Shown here: in pieces, positions 21,345 to 32,689 of the stretch
Layout of the letters: the number at the start of each line of letters is the position of its first letter
How positions within the stretch are numbered: position 1 is the first letter of the stretch
From: Actinernus sp. WN-2022
Taxonomy: Eukaryota; Cnidaria; Anthozoa; Actiniaria; Actinernidae
Length of the DNA stretch: 64,000 nt
Direction of reading: 5' to 3'
Assembly: GCA_030867875.1 (NCBI GenBank)
Contig: JAOWCC010000019.1
Coordinates: 80,442,861-80,506,860 of the forward strand
Notes under the pieces: model-generated
What the model saw: only the letters and a program-made list of their open reading frames with translations
Databases searched by the model: none
What the model was told of the DNA's origin: nothing
Made by a program: the position numbers and the translations under genes

Positions 21345-21745
21345 ATGAAGGAATGGGGAATGAAGGAATGAAGGAATGAAGGAATGAAGGAATGAAGGAA
21401 TGAAGGAATGAAGGAATGAAGGAATGAAGGAATGAAGGAATGAAGGAATGAAGGAATGAAGGAATGAAGGAATGAAGGAATGAAGGAATGAAGGAATGAA
21501 GGAATGAAGGAATGAAGGAATGAAGGAATGAAGGAATGAAGGAATGAAGGAATGAAGGAATGAAGGAATGAAGGAATGAAGGAATGAAGGAATGAAGGAA
21601 TGAAGGAATGAAGGAATGAAGGAATGAAGGAATGAAGGAATGAAGGAATGAAGGAATGAAGGAATGAAGGAATGAAGAAATGAAGGAATGAAGGAATGAA
21701 GGAATGAAGGAATGAAGGAATGAAGGAATGAAGGAATGAAGGAAT
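21345..21745 (+). repeat. GGAATGAA octamer array, about 48 units
   Basis: Almost perfect 8-bp tandem repeat within the left terminal repeat of the transposon, preceded by GGGAATG heptamers. The long open frames over it (IPSFLHSF repeats on the minus strand) result from the repeat period and are not a gene. Confidence 0.95.
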
Positions 21746-22721
21746 GGGGGATTGGGGCGATCGGTCAGCGGTGATACCATTTAAAAGTGTCATGGCGGCT
21801 GATATTTTTTTGTTTTTTTGAGGAACATGTAAAAATCTGCCAAAATCCATTGCAGCGGCTCGTAATCAACACAACAATGCAAGGAAAAGAGAACAGAGAT
21901 AATCAGTAAGCATTGCTTTCAGTATTTGGATCCATATTCAGCTTATGACTTGGTAGTATAGTCGCTATAATAATAATACCTCACACGGGACAGAAACCAC
22001 TGAACTCTGGAAATAACAAATTTATTCAAACTTATTCACTGTCCAGTTTATAAATGTCAAATATACTAAATAATTTATTGATAATGTTACGTATGCTTAG
22101 ATCAATTATGTCTTCATCTGTGTCAAGGATCGGAACTCAATAAAATGTAATAACTTTCCAAGTACATAAAACCAAATTACAAACTTCCTGCTTTGAACTG
22201 TCTGCTGGTTCATGTGAAACTAACACAAGTTAAAAACAATATTGTGTGTTATAGTAGACTCAACAAAATACCTGATTTCTGATTGATGATATTTCAAAGA
22301 AGTGCATGCGCAAATTTGATCAGCTCAGTGTCATGAATGTGAGAATGTGCATGCTTCTTGGTTTCTGTCCTTGGCAAACTTGATTTTCTTCATATTTTGT
22401 TGAATGTACCATAAACAAAAAATCACATAAAAATTGCAATCTGCCAGCAACTGTGTGCTGGTTAATATCAACCAAAACAAGCTATTAAACTCGACAATAT
22501 TAAGAGTTGCCATTTTTTGAGCCACTGAAATTTCTGTAAAGGTTATGGTACAAACACAGCACAATTTGTAACAATGATTTAGTGCAACCTTGTCATCAGA
22601 GTGTAGATAGAGTTCAGTGCTTCATAAACAATTGGAGGAAGGTTTGATGGAATGTTCACCTTGGGAAATGGGTCATTTGGGAAGTTATTTCTCACACATT
22701 GTGGAAACATATGGTAGTACC

Positions 22722-24491
22722 TATTAGACTTCCTCCCCAGGCGCCAGGTTTTGGATTGCCTTGTGCTTTATCACATGGTTATTGCTCTCGGAGCTGTGTG
22801 TGTAAAATTTCTGAGGTGGGCACCCAAGTCCAGCAGTAGTTCTTACACGTCTGCTTAGCATAGCTGCTTTGAACATTGGTACACTTTTATCAAACCAGGT
22901 TACAAATTTAATGTAGGGGACACTCTTTCCCAGTCCTGCCTAACAGACATATAGAGGGTATCAAACACTTCTGGGCAATCAGCATCAACCATCCCTTCAT
23001 GGTAGACTCCATCCCCTGTGTTATATCCAAAGATGTGATTAACAATGTTATTTCTGGCATTCATGTCAATCATCTTAAGGTGGTCTTTGACATTATTCCG
23101 AAAATGACTCATGCACCTCAGTTTTATTGATGATTGAAATCCCTCTGACAATGTCTGCTCCAGTGGTTTCTCGCCATCAGTTCCAAATGATCTCAAGCTC
23201 TCCTTTAAGCCTGGGCAATTCTTCTGCATGCAGTAAACAAAGTCATTGTAGACATCTTTGGTCAGATTCTGGCTGATTAGCATTGGTCCAATACAAATGG
23301 GATGTTCGCCACTCCGTTTCGATTCCAGAAGGAGGTCTTGATATGTTGTTGGGGTAACACTAAACCTATAATAATAATAATGATGGTTTATTCAACAGTG
23401 TTTCCACAAGTGGCTCTTCACCTATTAAAGACTATCTAAGATATAAAAATATAAAGATTTTAAAACTATATAAACTACTGTATAAAAGTATATAGATATG
23501 TGTGATACTCCCCCCTCCCCCCCCCCCCCCCCCCCCTTCCCCTCCCCCCGTGTGCTAGAGTACCAGAAATAAGGGGTTCGAGTGGGTCTGGATGCTTCTT
23601 ATGAATGAGTTTTGTGGTTCACTCCACCGCTCCTCATTTGCCATTGAAAGCAGGCTTGACAGGACATCATTGGAAGATGACTGCTGTGTACAGGTTGCCT
23701 TTATTGCTTGTTTCATGTTGTATGCCTGCTGGTGGATAGCGCTATTCACCTTTCGTGCAACCGGGGCCTGATGTTTTAACTTAATAATGCAGAACTAAAA
23801 TCAATTATTTAGCCGGTTCATTGCTACATGTATATGTATTAGCTTACCTCCCTTGGATTTGATTTGTCCTTTTTAGAGTGTTCTTGACTGGAGTGTTTTC
23901 CAGGGAGGAAGAGCTCAGTACTTCAATGATTTCATTTATATCCTGAAAGTAATAATAAAAAAATAACTGCCATGTATTTTTGTGTACGTGGTGTAAATCT
24001 TCATAAAAATTGTTTCACTTACCTTGTCATTCTTTGATGCAGATTTGAACCACACTGGTTCAAGAAGGTCCGAGTCTGAACTGTAAATAAAAAATCCTTA
24101 TTCACATGGCTTCTTAGCACCTACACAATGACAGATATTAAAGCTAAGAATTGAATAAGACTATATTTAAGCTTAAAACACTAAAGAAACAACTGTATAA
24201 GCTTACATGTACTTCTGAAAATTGCACTAATTAAATGCTTTAATTATTACTTTCAAAGTTTAAAACCAAGTGTAGCTATTTTTGAAATATCGCAACTCAA
24301 CATATTAAAGCAAGGAAGAGTTTATAGAATAATAAAACAGCTGAGCTATTAAAGGTTTACATAGAGACATACCTGTCCGTTGTCGTTGACGCTATCTCTA
24401 CCGTTTCTGCAAATTAATAGTGCAGTGATCAGTATCGAATAGTTAAAAAATTGGGTAAAAACGAGCAATTATTGAATCACCAACCTGACAT
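22722..24491 (-). pseudogene. MULE-like transposase of the 21.2-24.7 kb element, decayed
   Basis: Would catalyse cut-and-paste movement of the element. Leftward from ATG at 24491, exons 24485-24491, 24373-24406, 24023-24080 and 23848-23942 join in consistent phase with GT-AG introns and encode an acidic N-terminal segment (MSETVEIASTTTDS; DLLEPVWFKSASKND). Next comes VARKVNSAIHQQAYNMKQAI (about 23745), whose phase no longer agrees. Then, from 23369, FSVTPTTYQDLLLESK, ICIGPMLISQN, SFGTDGEKPLEQTL and LRCMSHFRNNVKDHL follow. This is the MULE-type core, with the Asp of GTDGE a likely catalytic residue. Near 22910 a 1-base frameshift separates DWERVSPTL from YIKFVTWFDKSVPMFKAAML and AGLGCPPQKFYTHSSESNN. 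Ends at a stop near 22722. Frameshift and phase breaks indicate inactivity. Confidence 0.75.
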
Positions 24492-24967
24492 CTTGTCCTT
24501 GATCGGTCGGAGAAACGTGCAAAGAAACGTGGATATGACGTTCTTGCTGCCCGCTGACCGACAAATATCAGCCGCCATGACACTTTAAATGGTATCACCG
24601 CTGACCGCTCGCCCGAATCCCCCATTCCTTCATTCCCCATTCCCCATTCCCCATTCCCCATTCCTGATTTTAGTGACATCCTCAAAAAAGACCTCGAGGG
24701 ACAAAGCCAAGGTGAACACCTAGAGGCGCTTTGAATGCCAGCATAGTTAGCAGAGGAGACGGCGATTTGCAAGCGTCTGAAACAGCATGGCAATCGTTTC
24801 AAGCGATTCAGATTCACCGCCAGACTTTACGTTTCCATCTAAGCTTTCTTGGCCCGGGTTTCTTGGAAACAAATATTCTCTCGGCTGGCTCCTATCAATT
24901 CTTCTTTTATTATGTTCAGATATGGACACTCGGCACTCTGTCTGAAAGTAAAAATACGAATCCTTGT

Positions 24968-25200
24968 CGGCTTCCGGTTAACTCAGTGGTTAAGCTCCGT
25001 TAGGTCGAGCGGGAGGTCGCGGGTTCAAACCCCGGCCGGACCAACACTCAGATCAGGGTCTTAAAATGACTGAGTAGAAGGTGCTGCCTTTACTTAATAT
25101 AGTAAACGGTTAGACCTTCACGTCTTCTCGGATAAAGACGTAAAACCGTAGGACTTGGTTCTGCAAGAGCTCACAGTATCCTTCGCAGCCGTTATTTTTG
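24968..25200 (+). mobile_element. tRNA-derived SINE
   Basis: Internal RNA polymerase III promoter boxes are visible: box A TAACTCAGTGG at 24979-24989 and box B GGGTTCAAACC at 25021-25031. They lie in a tRNA-like head that ends GGCCGGACC. A non-tRNA body (AGTAAACGGTTAGACCTTC, TCTCGGATAAAGACGTAAAA) follows. The order and spacing are those of tRNA-SINEs rather than a functional tRNA. It lies about 290 bp outside the right end of the MULE-like element. Confidence 0.7.
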
Positions 25201-26087
25201 TCATCGCGCAGTTTTTGTTTTGCCGACGATTGATACGAAAGGGCTTCAAACTCCGCCTTTGACTTCTACTTATTTTGCCGAACTGCTCAGAAGACCTCGA
25301 AATTACCGTTCAATAAATCTACCTTAATGTATCCTAAAGAAAGCTTTCATTTATATCCTCGAAGATGGAAATATATGTTATTTTCTCCACTTAATTCGCC
25401 AACAATAGGAAATCTACAATGAATTTACAATCCAGATACCGTAGCGCATGCTCAACGCGAAATGCAATCGTTTCGTGGCAGAGGTTTCTTTCGGCGACAG
25501 GAAACTAAGGCAAAGAGATGAGAAACCTCTGCTCGCAGGGTAGCTTTTTGGAAGACATAAGGCCAACAACCGATGGAATTATGGAATCGTGTGTGTAATT
25601 TTTTTCTCAATAAACGTAAACATGAATTTAATATCGCTTGCTTTCCCCACACCGTCGTTACGGGCGAGTGAGCACTTGTCATGTGTTTATTGATCTGCTG
25701 TCAATCAAACAGAACATTTTACTTCCGGTTAAAAACTTCCTTTTGGTATTTTTCCGTCAATATTAATTTTTTTGAATGTAGTTTTTTGTAAATGAGACAC
25801 TACTAAAACTACATTTCTGTGCGAAAAAAAAAATTCCCATCTTTTTCGTTTTGAAGGTATCCGGTAACCTTAAAGTGCAAGTATCATGCCAAAAAATATA
25901 TATATATATATTGTACTATTGTGCTCTTCTCTCACAGAAAGGTATTAATCTTACAGATTTTGTAACATTTCTGGCATTTAATCCCTAATTTTGCTTACGT
26001 TTCATGGTCCTGTGAAGTCAAGATGAATCGACTCCACTGCTACAATAAAATCCCGAAGGTTTCCATTGTGACATTGCAAGATGAATC
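25201..26087. other. Non-coding DNA with one isolated TTAA-type terminus
   Basis: No gene recognised. At 25854-25873, GGTATCCGGTAACC followed by TTAA closely resembles the right end of the element at 55438-57110 (GGTATACGGTAACC then TTAA). It looks like one end of a related element whose other end I did not find. A short (TA)n run lies near 25900. Confidence 0.5.
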
Positions 26088-26215
26088 AATCCCGCAATTC
26101 GGTTAGCGTTTATTCTAGTTTAATTGCTGCTGAAGTATATCAGAAATAGAATTTGAGGCAAAAAGACTTGTTTTATGGCGCTACTTGCACTTTAATGATT
26201 TAGCGCGCAAACACA
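26088..26215 (+). repeat. Dispersed repeat, copy A
   Basis: TCAATCCCGCAATTCGGTTA, CTGAAGTATATCAGAA and TTGTTTTATGGCGCTACTTG recur in the same order at 35366-35910, where the repeat is split by about 390 bp. Both copies are in the same orientation, one on each side of the big LINE. Confidence 0.75.
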
Positions 26216-26526
26216 TACATAATGTATATAACAAACCATAACAAGGTGTGTATAACAAATTGTAACCAGGTGACTGTGAAAAACTATAACGTAGGAAAGA
26301 CCTTAAACGTAAAACCGCAGACAAACTCACCACTCTAGCTCCGTAGAGAGGTTTCTTTTCTCGTTCATCTTTATTTAAGGTTAGGTTCATCTTTATTTAA
26401 CCACGCTAGCCCCAAGAACGATAAAAGCTGATTTCCATGAGGGGCGTGTCATGAAATTACAAATTGCTAAATATAACCTAATGTAAAAAAACCTACTACT
26501 ACTATTAATACAATGGATAAAATACT

Positions 26527-29500
26527 TTAAAATCGTATATAATATAAACTAATTATCTGACAGTCTATTGGCAGAGACTCGATGATCGGCTGATAAAGAT
26601 AACTACGTAATTTATCAGTAAATGTGCTTAAAGAGTCACAGTCTCTTAAGTCACTCGGCAAGGCATTCCATGTTTTTGCTCCGTCATAGCTCCAACTTTT
26701 CTTCAAAAACTCAGTTCTTGGTTGAGGTATAACTAATTTGGTAGAAGATCCTCGGAGGTTATAATTACAGTAGCTGGTTATATTGAGTTTCTGAAAAAGA
26801 TTTGAAAGTCGTGTTGGAGCTATACCATGGAATGTCTTGTACATGAGGTTTGATTTCATTTGCGTCCTCTGTTCATTTAGATTATGCCAAACAAGGGCGT
26901 CAAGGGCTATTCACTCGGGGACTGCCCGGATTCATTAGGGCGCTTCATTATAACTCTAGCAGTCCTATTTTGTAGCTTTTGCAGCCGTTCTGATAGAACA
27001 CTGCCTATTGGATCCCAGACGACGCAGCAGTAGTCAAAGTGCGGTCTAACTAGTGCGTTATAGGCTGACACGAGCGTTTGGTGATCAACAAATTCCCTAA
27101 GCCTCCGTTTTAGGCCTTTTGCAATAGACAGTCACGTGACTTGTTGGCCCATAGTAACGCCATACTGGGTTGCAAGCTAACCAGCTCTCCCTTGACAACC
27201 AACAGAGATTGACTGAGCCGTGGTATCATAGCTGGACTTCGAAGCGTTTTTTCGTCTTACTTACTAAATTCATCTCGAAATAAGTCTTATACAGAATAAA
27301 AGTAAAGGTTGTTCTTTACTTTTGATCCGGTATTTTGTCAAATATGCGGCGCAAAATAGAGTTTGGACGCTCAAACGAACTCACCTCGAATCTCAGGCAT
27401 GGCAAACATGGCGGCCGCTAAACACAACTTAGTGAACTCTTTCGATTGCTTGTTTTAATGCTAGTGAATAATCGGTCAAACACAATAAGCTTTTGCTCAG
27501 GACTCAAAAGAATATTGGGGAGCAATTATAGAATACCCCGCAACTTGGATCATTAATAATTCATTTTCTCAAATTTTCATACAAATCTTCTAAAAACCCA
27601 ACCCTGAAATTTAAAAAAAACCTAACCATTTTCGACTCCAAATCATTCATAGAACGACCCTACATACACCTGCACTATAATGGAGAATTTAGCATAGTTT
27701 AGCACAGTTTTCAAGTGATCTTTCGAAGTTGCGGGGTATTCTATAATCTAACCAATATGGGGATAAATACTGTTTACTCTAGGCGCTCGTTCATGTACTT
27801 AAATAAAATCCTGTGTTTAACTTTAATTAAGGCTATATTTAAGCTACGAAAATATTCATAAATGTTGTATTATTTAAAATTAAATGTTCGTTTCCTTTGC
27901 CTTAACTTAGAAAAGGACAGGCTATGGCTAGCTACATGTACTTGAGGAGATGCAGAAATTATCTTAGAATATAATTTTAGTTTGATACTGAATCTGTGGG
28001 TGTTACATGTCCAGTTTTGAAGCAAAGAAAAATATCAGGACTTTGACAAGTTTTATATATCCCTACTTAGTCATTGGAGAGAATGTTATATATTTTGTTT
28101 CTTATTTTGCTATTAGCCAGTAACAGGCATACATTATTAACCACTCGCTATAAACTTTTAATAATATTAAAGGAACACTGTCAATTAACCCAAAAATGAT
28201 AAACATTCTCATGACTAAAGACAAAAATATTACCCTGCAAGCAGAGGTTTCTCATCTCTCTGCCAGGCATGAGAGTATGCAGTGTACTAGCCGAGAAAAT
28301 TTGAGACAATTTTGTTAAAGGATGGCAAAGATTTGAGTGGATGAAAAATACTGCTTTTAAGAGAAATTTAGAGCAACTTGAAATATGTTCACTGTAACCG
28401 AAATCAAGTTTATAGAGGCCCGGTTATTAGGGGGAGGTGGGGTGCTGTTATCCCTTATCCCTATATTTTTCAGGATAGTTAATCACTTATCCCTGAGATG
28501 CAGATGGCTGTTATCGATTATCCCGATGGACTTTGGTTATCCCTTATCCCTACTGTTTTCTGGTTTGTTATCCCTTATCCCAGTCATTATTTTGCTAGTT
28601 ATCCCTTATCCCCAATACCCCTAACAGGCCTCTTCATAGAATTAGCTTTTGTAATCCACTTAGTCATCCTTTATTGAAAAAGTTTGAAAACCATATCCGG
28701 GCATTCACATAGTATTACTCTTCGAATTCAGGGTGTTATCAGTTTGTAGTTTTGTTTTAAAGAAACTTGAAGATTCAATTCCAATGACAGTGCCCCTTTG
28801 ACATCCATTAGACCATGTAAAAGTATATATTAGATTAATAAACACTATCAGATATATTCCTTAATTTTTTGGTTTTATATGCCTTGCTTCTTCCTGGGGG
28901 TACTCCCATATATGGACTATACGGGGATGATCCACTGGACAGGGTATGGTTTTTCGAGTTTCTGGTCTTAGACAGGGTATCCATTTTCACATTGACAGAT
29001 CTTGAACAGGGTATGGTATTTATCACTTTTGACATGACATTTATCTGATGTAAACATCATACTCATTACCAGATATCGATTTGTAATCAGTTTATCCCTG
29101 ACCTCTAAATAAAACAGTCGACTTTATAGACACTTCTTGTGGATTCTTGTTGTATTTTTGTCTTATAGAAGGGTATACAATTTTAGCACTTTGTCTTGAA
29201 CAAGGTATGGAAAATTGAGGTTTTTTGTCTTAAACAGGGTAAGGGTTTCAGAGCCCCAGCGGCACACCATTACCCAACTTTGGGTAGAGTACCCCCCCCC
29301 CCCCCCCCCCCCTCCCCGGGTCCTGACTGTATGAAGTATAATGATTGATATCCAGATTTACGATGCCTAATTTGCACTTAAAGAAAAACACCAAGTCTAA
29401 GTATTCCAACCAGTTAAGCTTAATTAATTTAACAATTAGATTAAATAAAATAAATTAAATTCTTAAGTTCTTTATCATTTTCTAGCATGTCACTTTTTGA

Positions 29501-32500
29501 AACATTAGAGTTGATGTGTTTGCTGCAGGAAGCTTACAATATGTTTAATAAGTTCTCAATATTTCATGTCAACACACCAAACATAGGAAAAATATAGTTG
29601 AGAAAAACTGACTCCCTCTTTATAAATATTAAAGAAAAAGAGCTAGCCAGAAAACATACCGATTTACAGGTGCCAGAGCACTAACTGATTGCTATATGGT
29701 TAATTATAGACACATGATAACACAATACCAGTTCTTCAAAGTGAAATATTTTATTTATTTTTCATTTTTTCTTCTAGAACTTTCACAGTGCAAATACAGA
29801 GCTTGGCCTTCCTGTGTGTGGTCATATCGACCATTGCATTTTAATACTGACACTGCCACCATTCGTCAATGTTTCGTGTACTCTCCAAAGTTATAAACCT
29901 GAGAAATTAACGCCGTAATTACTGGTTCATATAACATAGTATAAAAGAAAGAAGGAATATGCTCAACTATTACAACACTATTCGTTCAATTATGACTACT
30001 TTACCTTGTTTAGCGGCCGCCATGTTTGCCATGCCTGAGATTCGAGGTGAGTTCGTTTGAGCGTCCAAACTCTATTTTGCGCCGCATATTTGACAAAATA
30101 CCGGATCAAAAGTAAAGAACAACCTTTACTAAGACGAAAAAACGCTTCGAAGTCCAGCTATGATACTACGGCTCAGTCAATCTCTGTTGGTTGTCAAGGG
30201 AGAGCTGGTTAGCTTGCAACCCAGTATGGCGTTACTATGGGCCAACAAGTCACGTGACTGTCTATTGCAAAAGGCCTATTCCTGACGAGATCTTTTTGGC
30301 TATATGGTCGATATAATCTTCCCAACTGGTCAATCTGAACACCAAGTGCCTTATAATTATTAACCCTTTTAACTGGTTGACCGCCGATGTTCACCTCGGG
30401 TTGCCTTGGAAGATGACTCAGATTATACCTAGATCCGATTAGCATACACTCGGTTTTGGCGACATTGAGGCTTAGTTTATTTGATAACAGCGATTTGTTC
30501 AGATTGTTTAGATCACGATTTCCTGCCGCCTCTATCTCCTCGAGTGACTTGCCAACAGCTGTTATGCTTGTATCATCGACAAAGAGCCGAGCAGTTGTAG
30601 CGTTTAAGCAGTTTGGCAAGCCATTTACGTATAGAAGAAATAGAAGCGGCCCAAGAATCGATAACTGGGGAACTCCACAGGTTATTTTCTCTTGACCTGA
30701 TGATGCGTTATTTAACTGGCACTTCTGGACACGGTTAATTTGAGAGAAAGAAGCACATTAGGTTTCTAGCGCCCCCCTTAATTCCATACATCTCGACTTT
30801 GCGTATTAGAATTTCATGATTTACCGTATCGAACGCCTTTTACAGGTCAATGAAAATAGCCAAGTTGAAGAGGCCGCGGTCCATGTTTATATACCATTCA
30901 TTTGTACTATTTAAAAGTGCAGTGGCAGTAGAATGAAACTGCCTAAAACCAAATTGTTGGTCCGATAGTAAATTGTGCACAGTTAGGTATTCGTAAAGTT
31001 GTTCAAAGAGAATCTTTTCAAATACCTTGCTTAGTACGGAAAGGATGGAAATAGGTCGATAATTATCCAACACGTTCATCGGGCCTTTTTTGTTAATTGG
31101 AGTAACCCTGGCAATTTTTCATTCGAGCGGAAAGTATTCTGAAATGATGGCTGTGTTAAAAATATGAGTTAAAGAATTTGAGATAATAGGCAGCGCCAAT
31201 TTCAGAACTCTAGCATAAATATAATCAACACCAGTGGCCTTGCAAACAGTCAACGCATTAATTATTTGAAACACTTTCGATATACTTACAGGCCTAAAGT
31301 TAAAACGAGTTTCCGTTTCCTCGATATAACTTTCAAAGTTAGCTCCGTCATTCACTTTAGTCTCTGCAAATTTCGGTCCTATACTTGTGAAATATTGATT
31401 GAAGCACTCCGCAATCTCCTTGGGCAAAGTAATGATTTGCTCATTTGTCTTAATTTCATTTATAGTTGTGTCCTTCTTGTTTCTCCCTAATATATCATTG
31501 ACCGTTCTCCAGGCTCGTTTAGGATCATTTGATTCATTATCAATCTGATTCTGATAATATTCTATTTTGGCTTTCCGCAGTTTGATCGTTATCTCGTTTC
31601 TGACCGACCTGTACATTTTCCAATCGGATTCGCTATTTGTAGAAATAGCTCTTCGCTTTAATTGATCCCTTCCAAACATTTTCAATCGAATGTCCCTAGA
31701 TATCCATGGAAGGCTCTTCCGCTTCCTAGCTCGTTTCGTTCTCACTGGGGCATGTCTATCAAGTACTTCTAGAAAAAGTGCTTTCCAACACCCCCACTTC
31801 TCATCGGCATTTTCATTTGCATAAACCTGTTGCCATGGCTGGTAACTAAGGTCAGTCAAAAACTCTTGATCATTAAAAGGTTTGAAATTTCTGTGCTGGA
31901 TGTATTTTTGAGAATCATTTCCATTCAAAGTTGAATTTATTTTCCGGATTGTATAAATTATACTATGGTCGCTACTATACCAACATGAACTACACCTGTC
32001 CAGAACAACTGTTTTTTTTTTCTGGGGTGTTGGTAATACAAACATCCAGCAGAGAACGCGTACTTTTCGTAATCCTAGTCGGCTTGTCAATTAACTGAGT
32101 GAGTTTAAACAATTCCAGAACAGACGACAGTGACCTTGCAGGTTGATCCATGAGATCAGGTAATAAATTACAATTTAAATCACCTAGAATATACAGCTCC
32201 TTGCTTTCGTTGTCTACCAGTTCAATGAGACGTTCAATTTTAGAAAGAACGTCAGGAGGCGCACTTGGAGGCCTGTATATTGTTGCAGCTACAAAAGGTC
32301 GGCTGTTTGATTTCTTAATCTCAATACAGACAGATTCGAGACGTTCAGGAATGAATTCAGCTCTCACAGAACAAGAGATGGTCGTCTAACATAGATACAG
32401 ACACCTCCACCCATACGCGAGCGATCGCGACGGACAATGTCGTAGCCATCAATTCCTAACTCCCCGTCCGAAAAAGTAGAATCCAAACGTGTTTCGTTCA

Positions 32501-32627
32501 GTACTAAGATATCCAAGTGATTATGCTTTAGTAAGAGACGTATTTCGTCTAGATAATTAGGGAGGCTGACTACGTTTAACATAGCCATCCTAAAACCTTT
32601 TGTATTTGGAACAACGCTCAATTCCAC
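26527..32627 (-). pseudogene. CR1/L2-type ORF2 (endonuclease, reverse transcriptase), interrupted
   Basis: Endonuclease: MAMLNVVSLPNYLDEIRLLL, DILVLNETRLD, GYDIVRRDRSRMGGGVC (32627-32364). A frame change leads to VAATIYRPPSAPPDVL, LYILGDLNCNLLPD and LLDVCITNTPEKK (32367-31990). A frame change at an A-run near 32010 leads to SDHSIIYTIRKIN, WRTVNDILGRNKKD and KATGVDYIYARVLKLALP (to 31119). Reverse transcriptase: NYRPISILSVLSKVFEKILF and FGFRQFHST (31079-30840). Then FDTVNHEILIRKVEMYGI, GVPQLSILGPLLFLLYVNGL and RLFVDDTSI (the YxDD site as FVDD, about 30570), with NKLSLNVAKTECM after it. Beyond the insert, LREFVDHQTLVSAYNALVRP then HFDYCCVVWDP (27116-26900) lead to MYKTFHGIAPTRLSNLFQKL, with WNALPSDLRD near the end. 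At least three frameshifts. Confidence 0.85.
27117..30272. mobile_element. 3156-bp long-TIR DNA element inside the LINE, GGCC duplication
   Basis: TTTTGCAATAGACAGTCACG starts the left end, and its reverse complement closes the right end. The inverted arms extend about 265-310 bp (27117-27425 and 30006-30272), including GCGGCCGC with ATGTTTGCC. The left arm has about 38 bp extra. Flanks GGCC at 27113-27116 and 30273-30276 are a 4-bp duplication: joining the LINE across one GGCC restores the reading GIGLKRRLREF. The interior shows no transposase. It holds repeated TTATCCCTTATCCC near 28450-28620 and a 21-nt C run at 29292-29312. A 4-bp duplication fits several superfamilies, so I assign none. 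Confidence 0.85.
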
Positions 32628-32689
32628 ATTCGATAATCCTTTACTAGCCGTGATCCATCATTTACTTAAACTTATTATTGACAACATTA

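Larger units (their letters stand above)
21241..24681. mobile_element. MULE-like DNA transposon with minisatellite-expanded terminal repeats
   Basis: The left end GGACGTTACTAAAGCC is matched, inverted, by GGATGTCACTAAAATCAGG at the right end. Both ends then run through GGGGAATG-type repeats. Both continue into a shared unique stretch (GGTCAGCGGTGATACCATTT, then GTGTCATGGCGGCTGATATT). The right TIR is about 140 bp. The left is about 570 bp because its internal repeat has expanded to about 400 bp. The flanks TCAAAATCT and TCAAAAAAG share six of nine bases, possibly a worn 9-bp duplication. A transposase-like gene on the minus strand begins just inside the right TIR. Confidence 0.8.

Noticed and set aside
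21224..21850. 208-codon and 182-codon frames with IPSFLHSF repeats
   Set aside because: They are translations of the GGAATGAA array inside a transposon terminal repeat.
28385..28624. 79-codon frame in the long-TIR element
   Set aside because: It covers degenerate TTATCCC repeats and has no protein-like pattern beyond hydrophobic low complexity.
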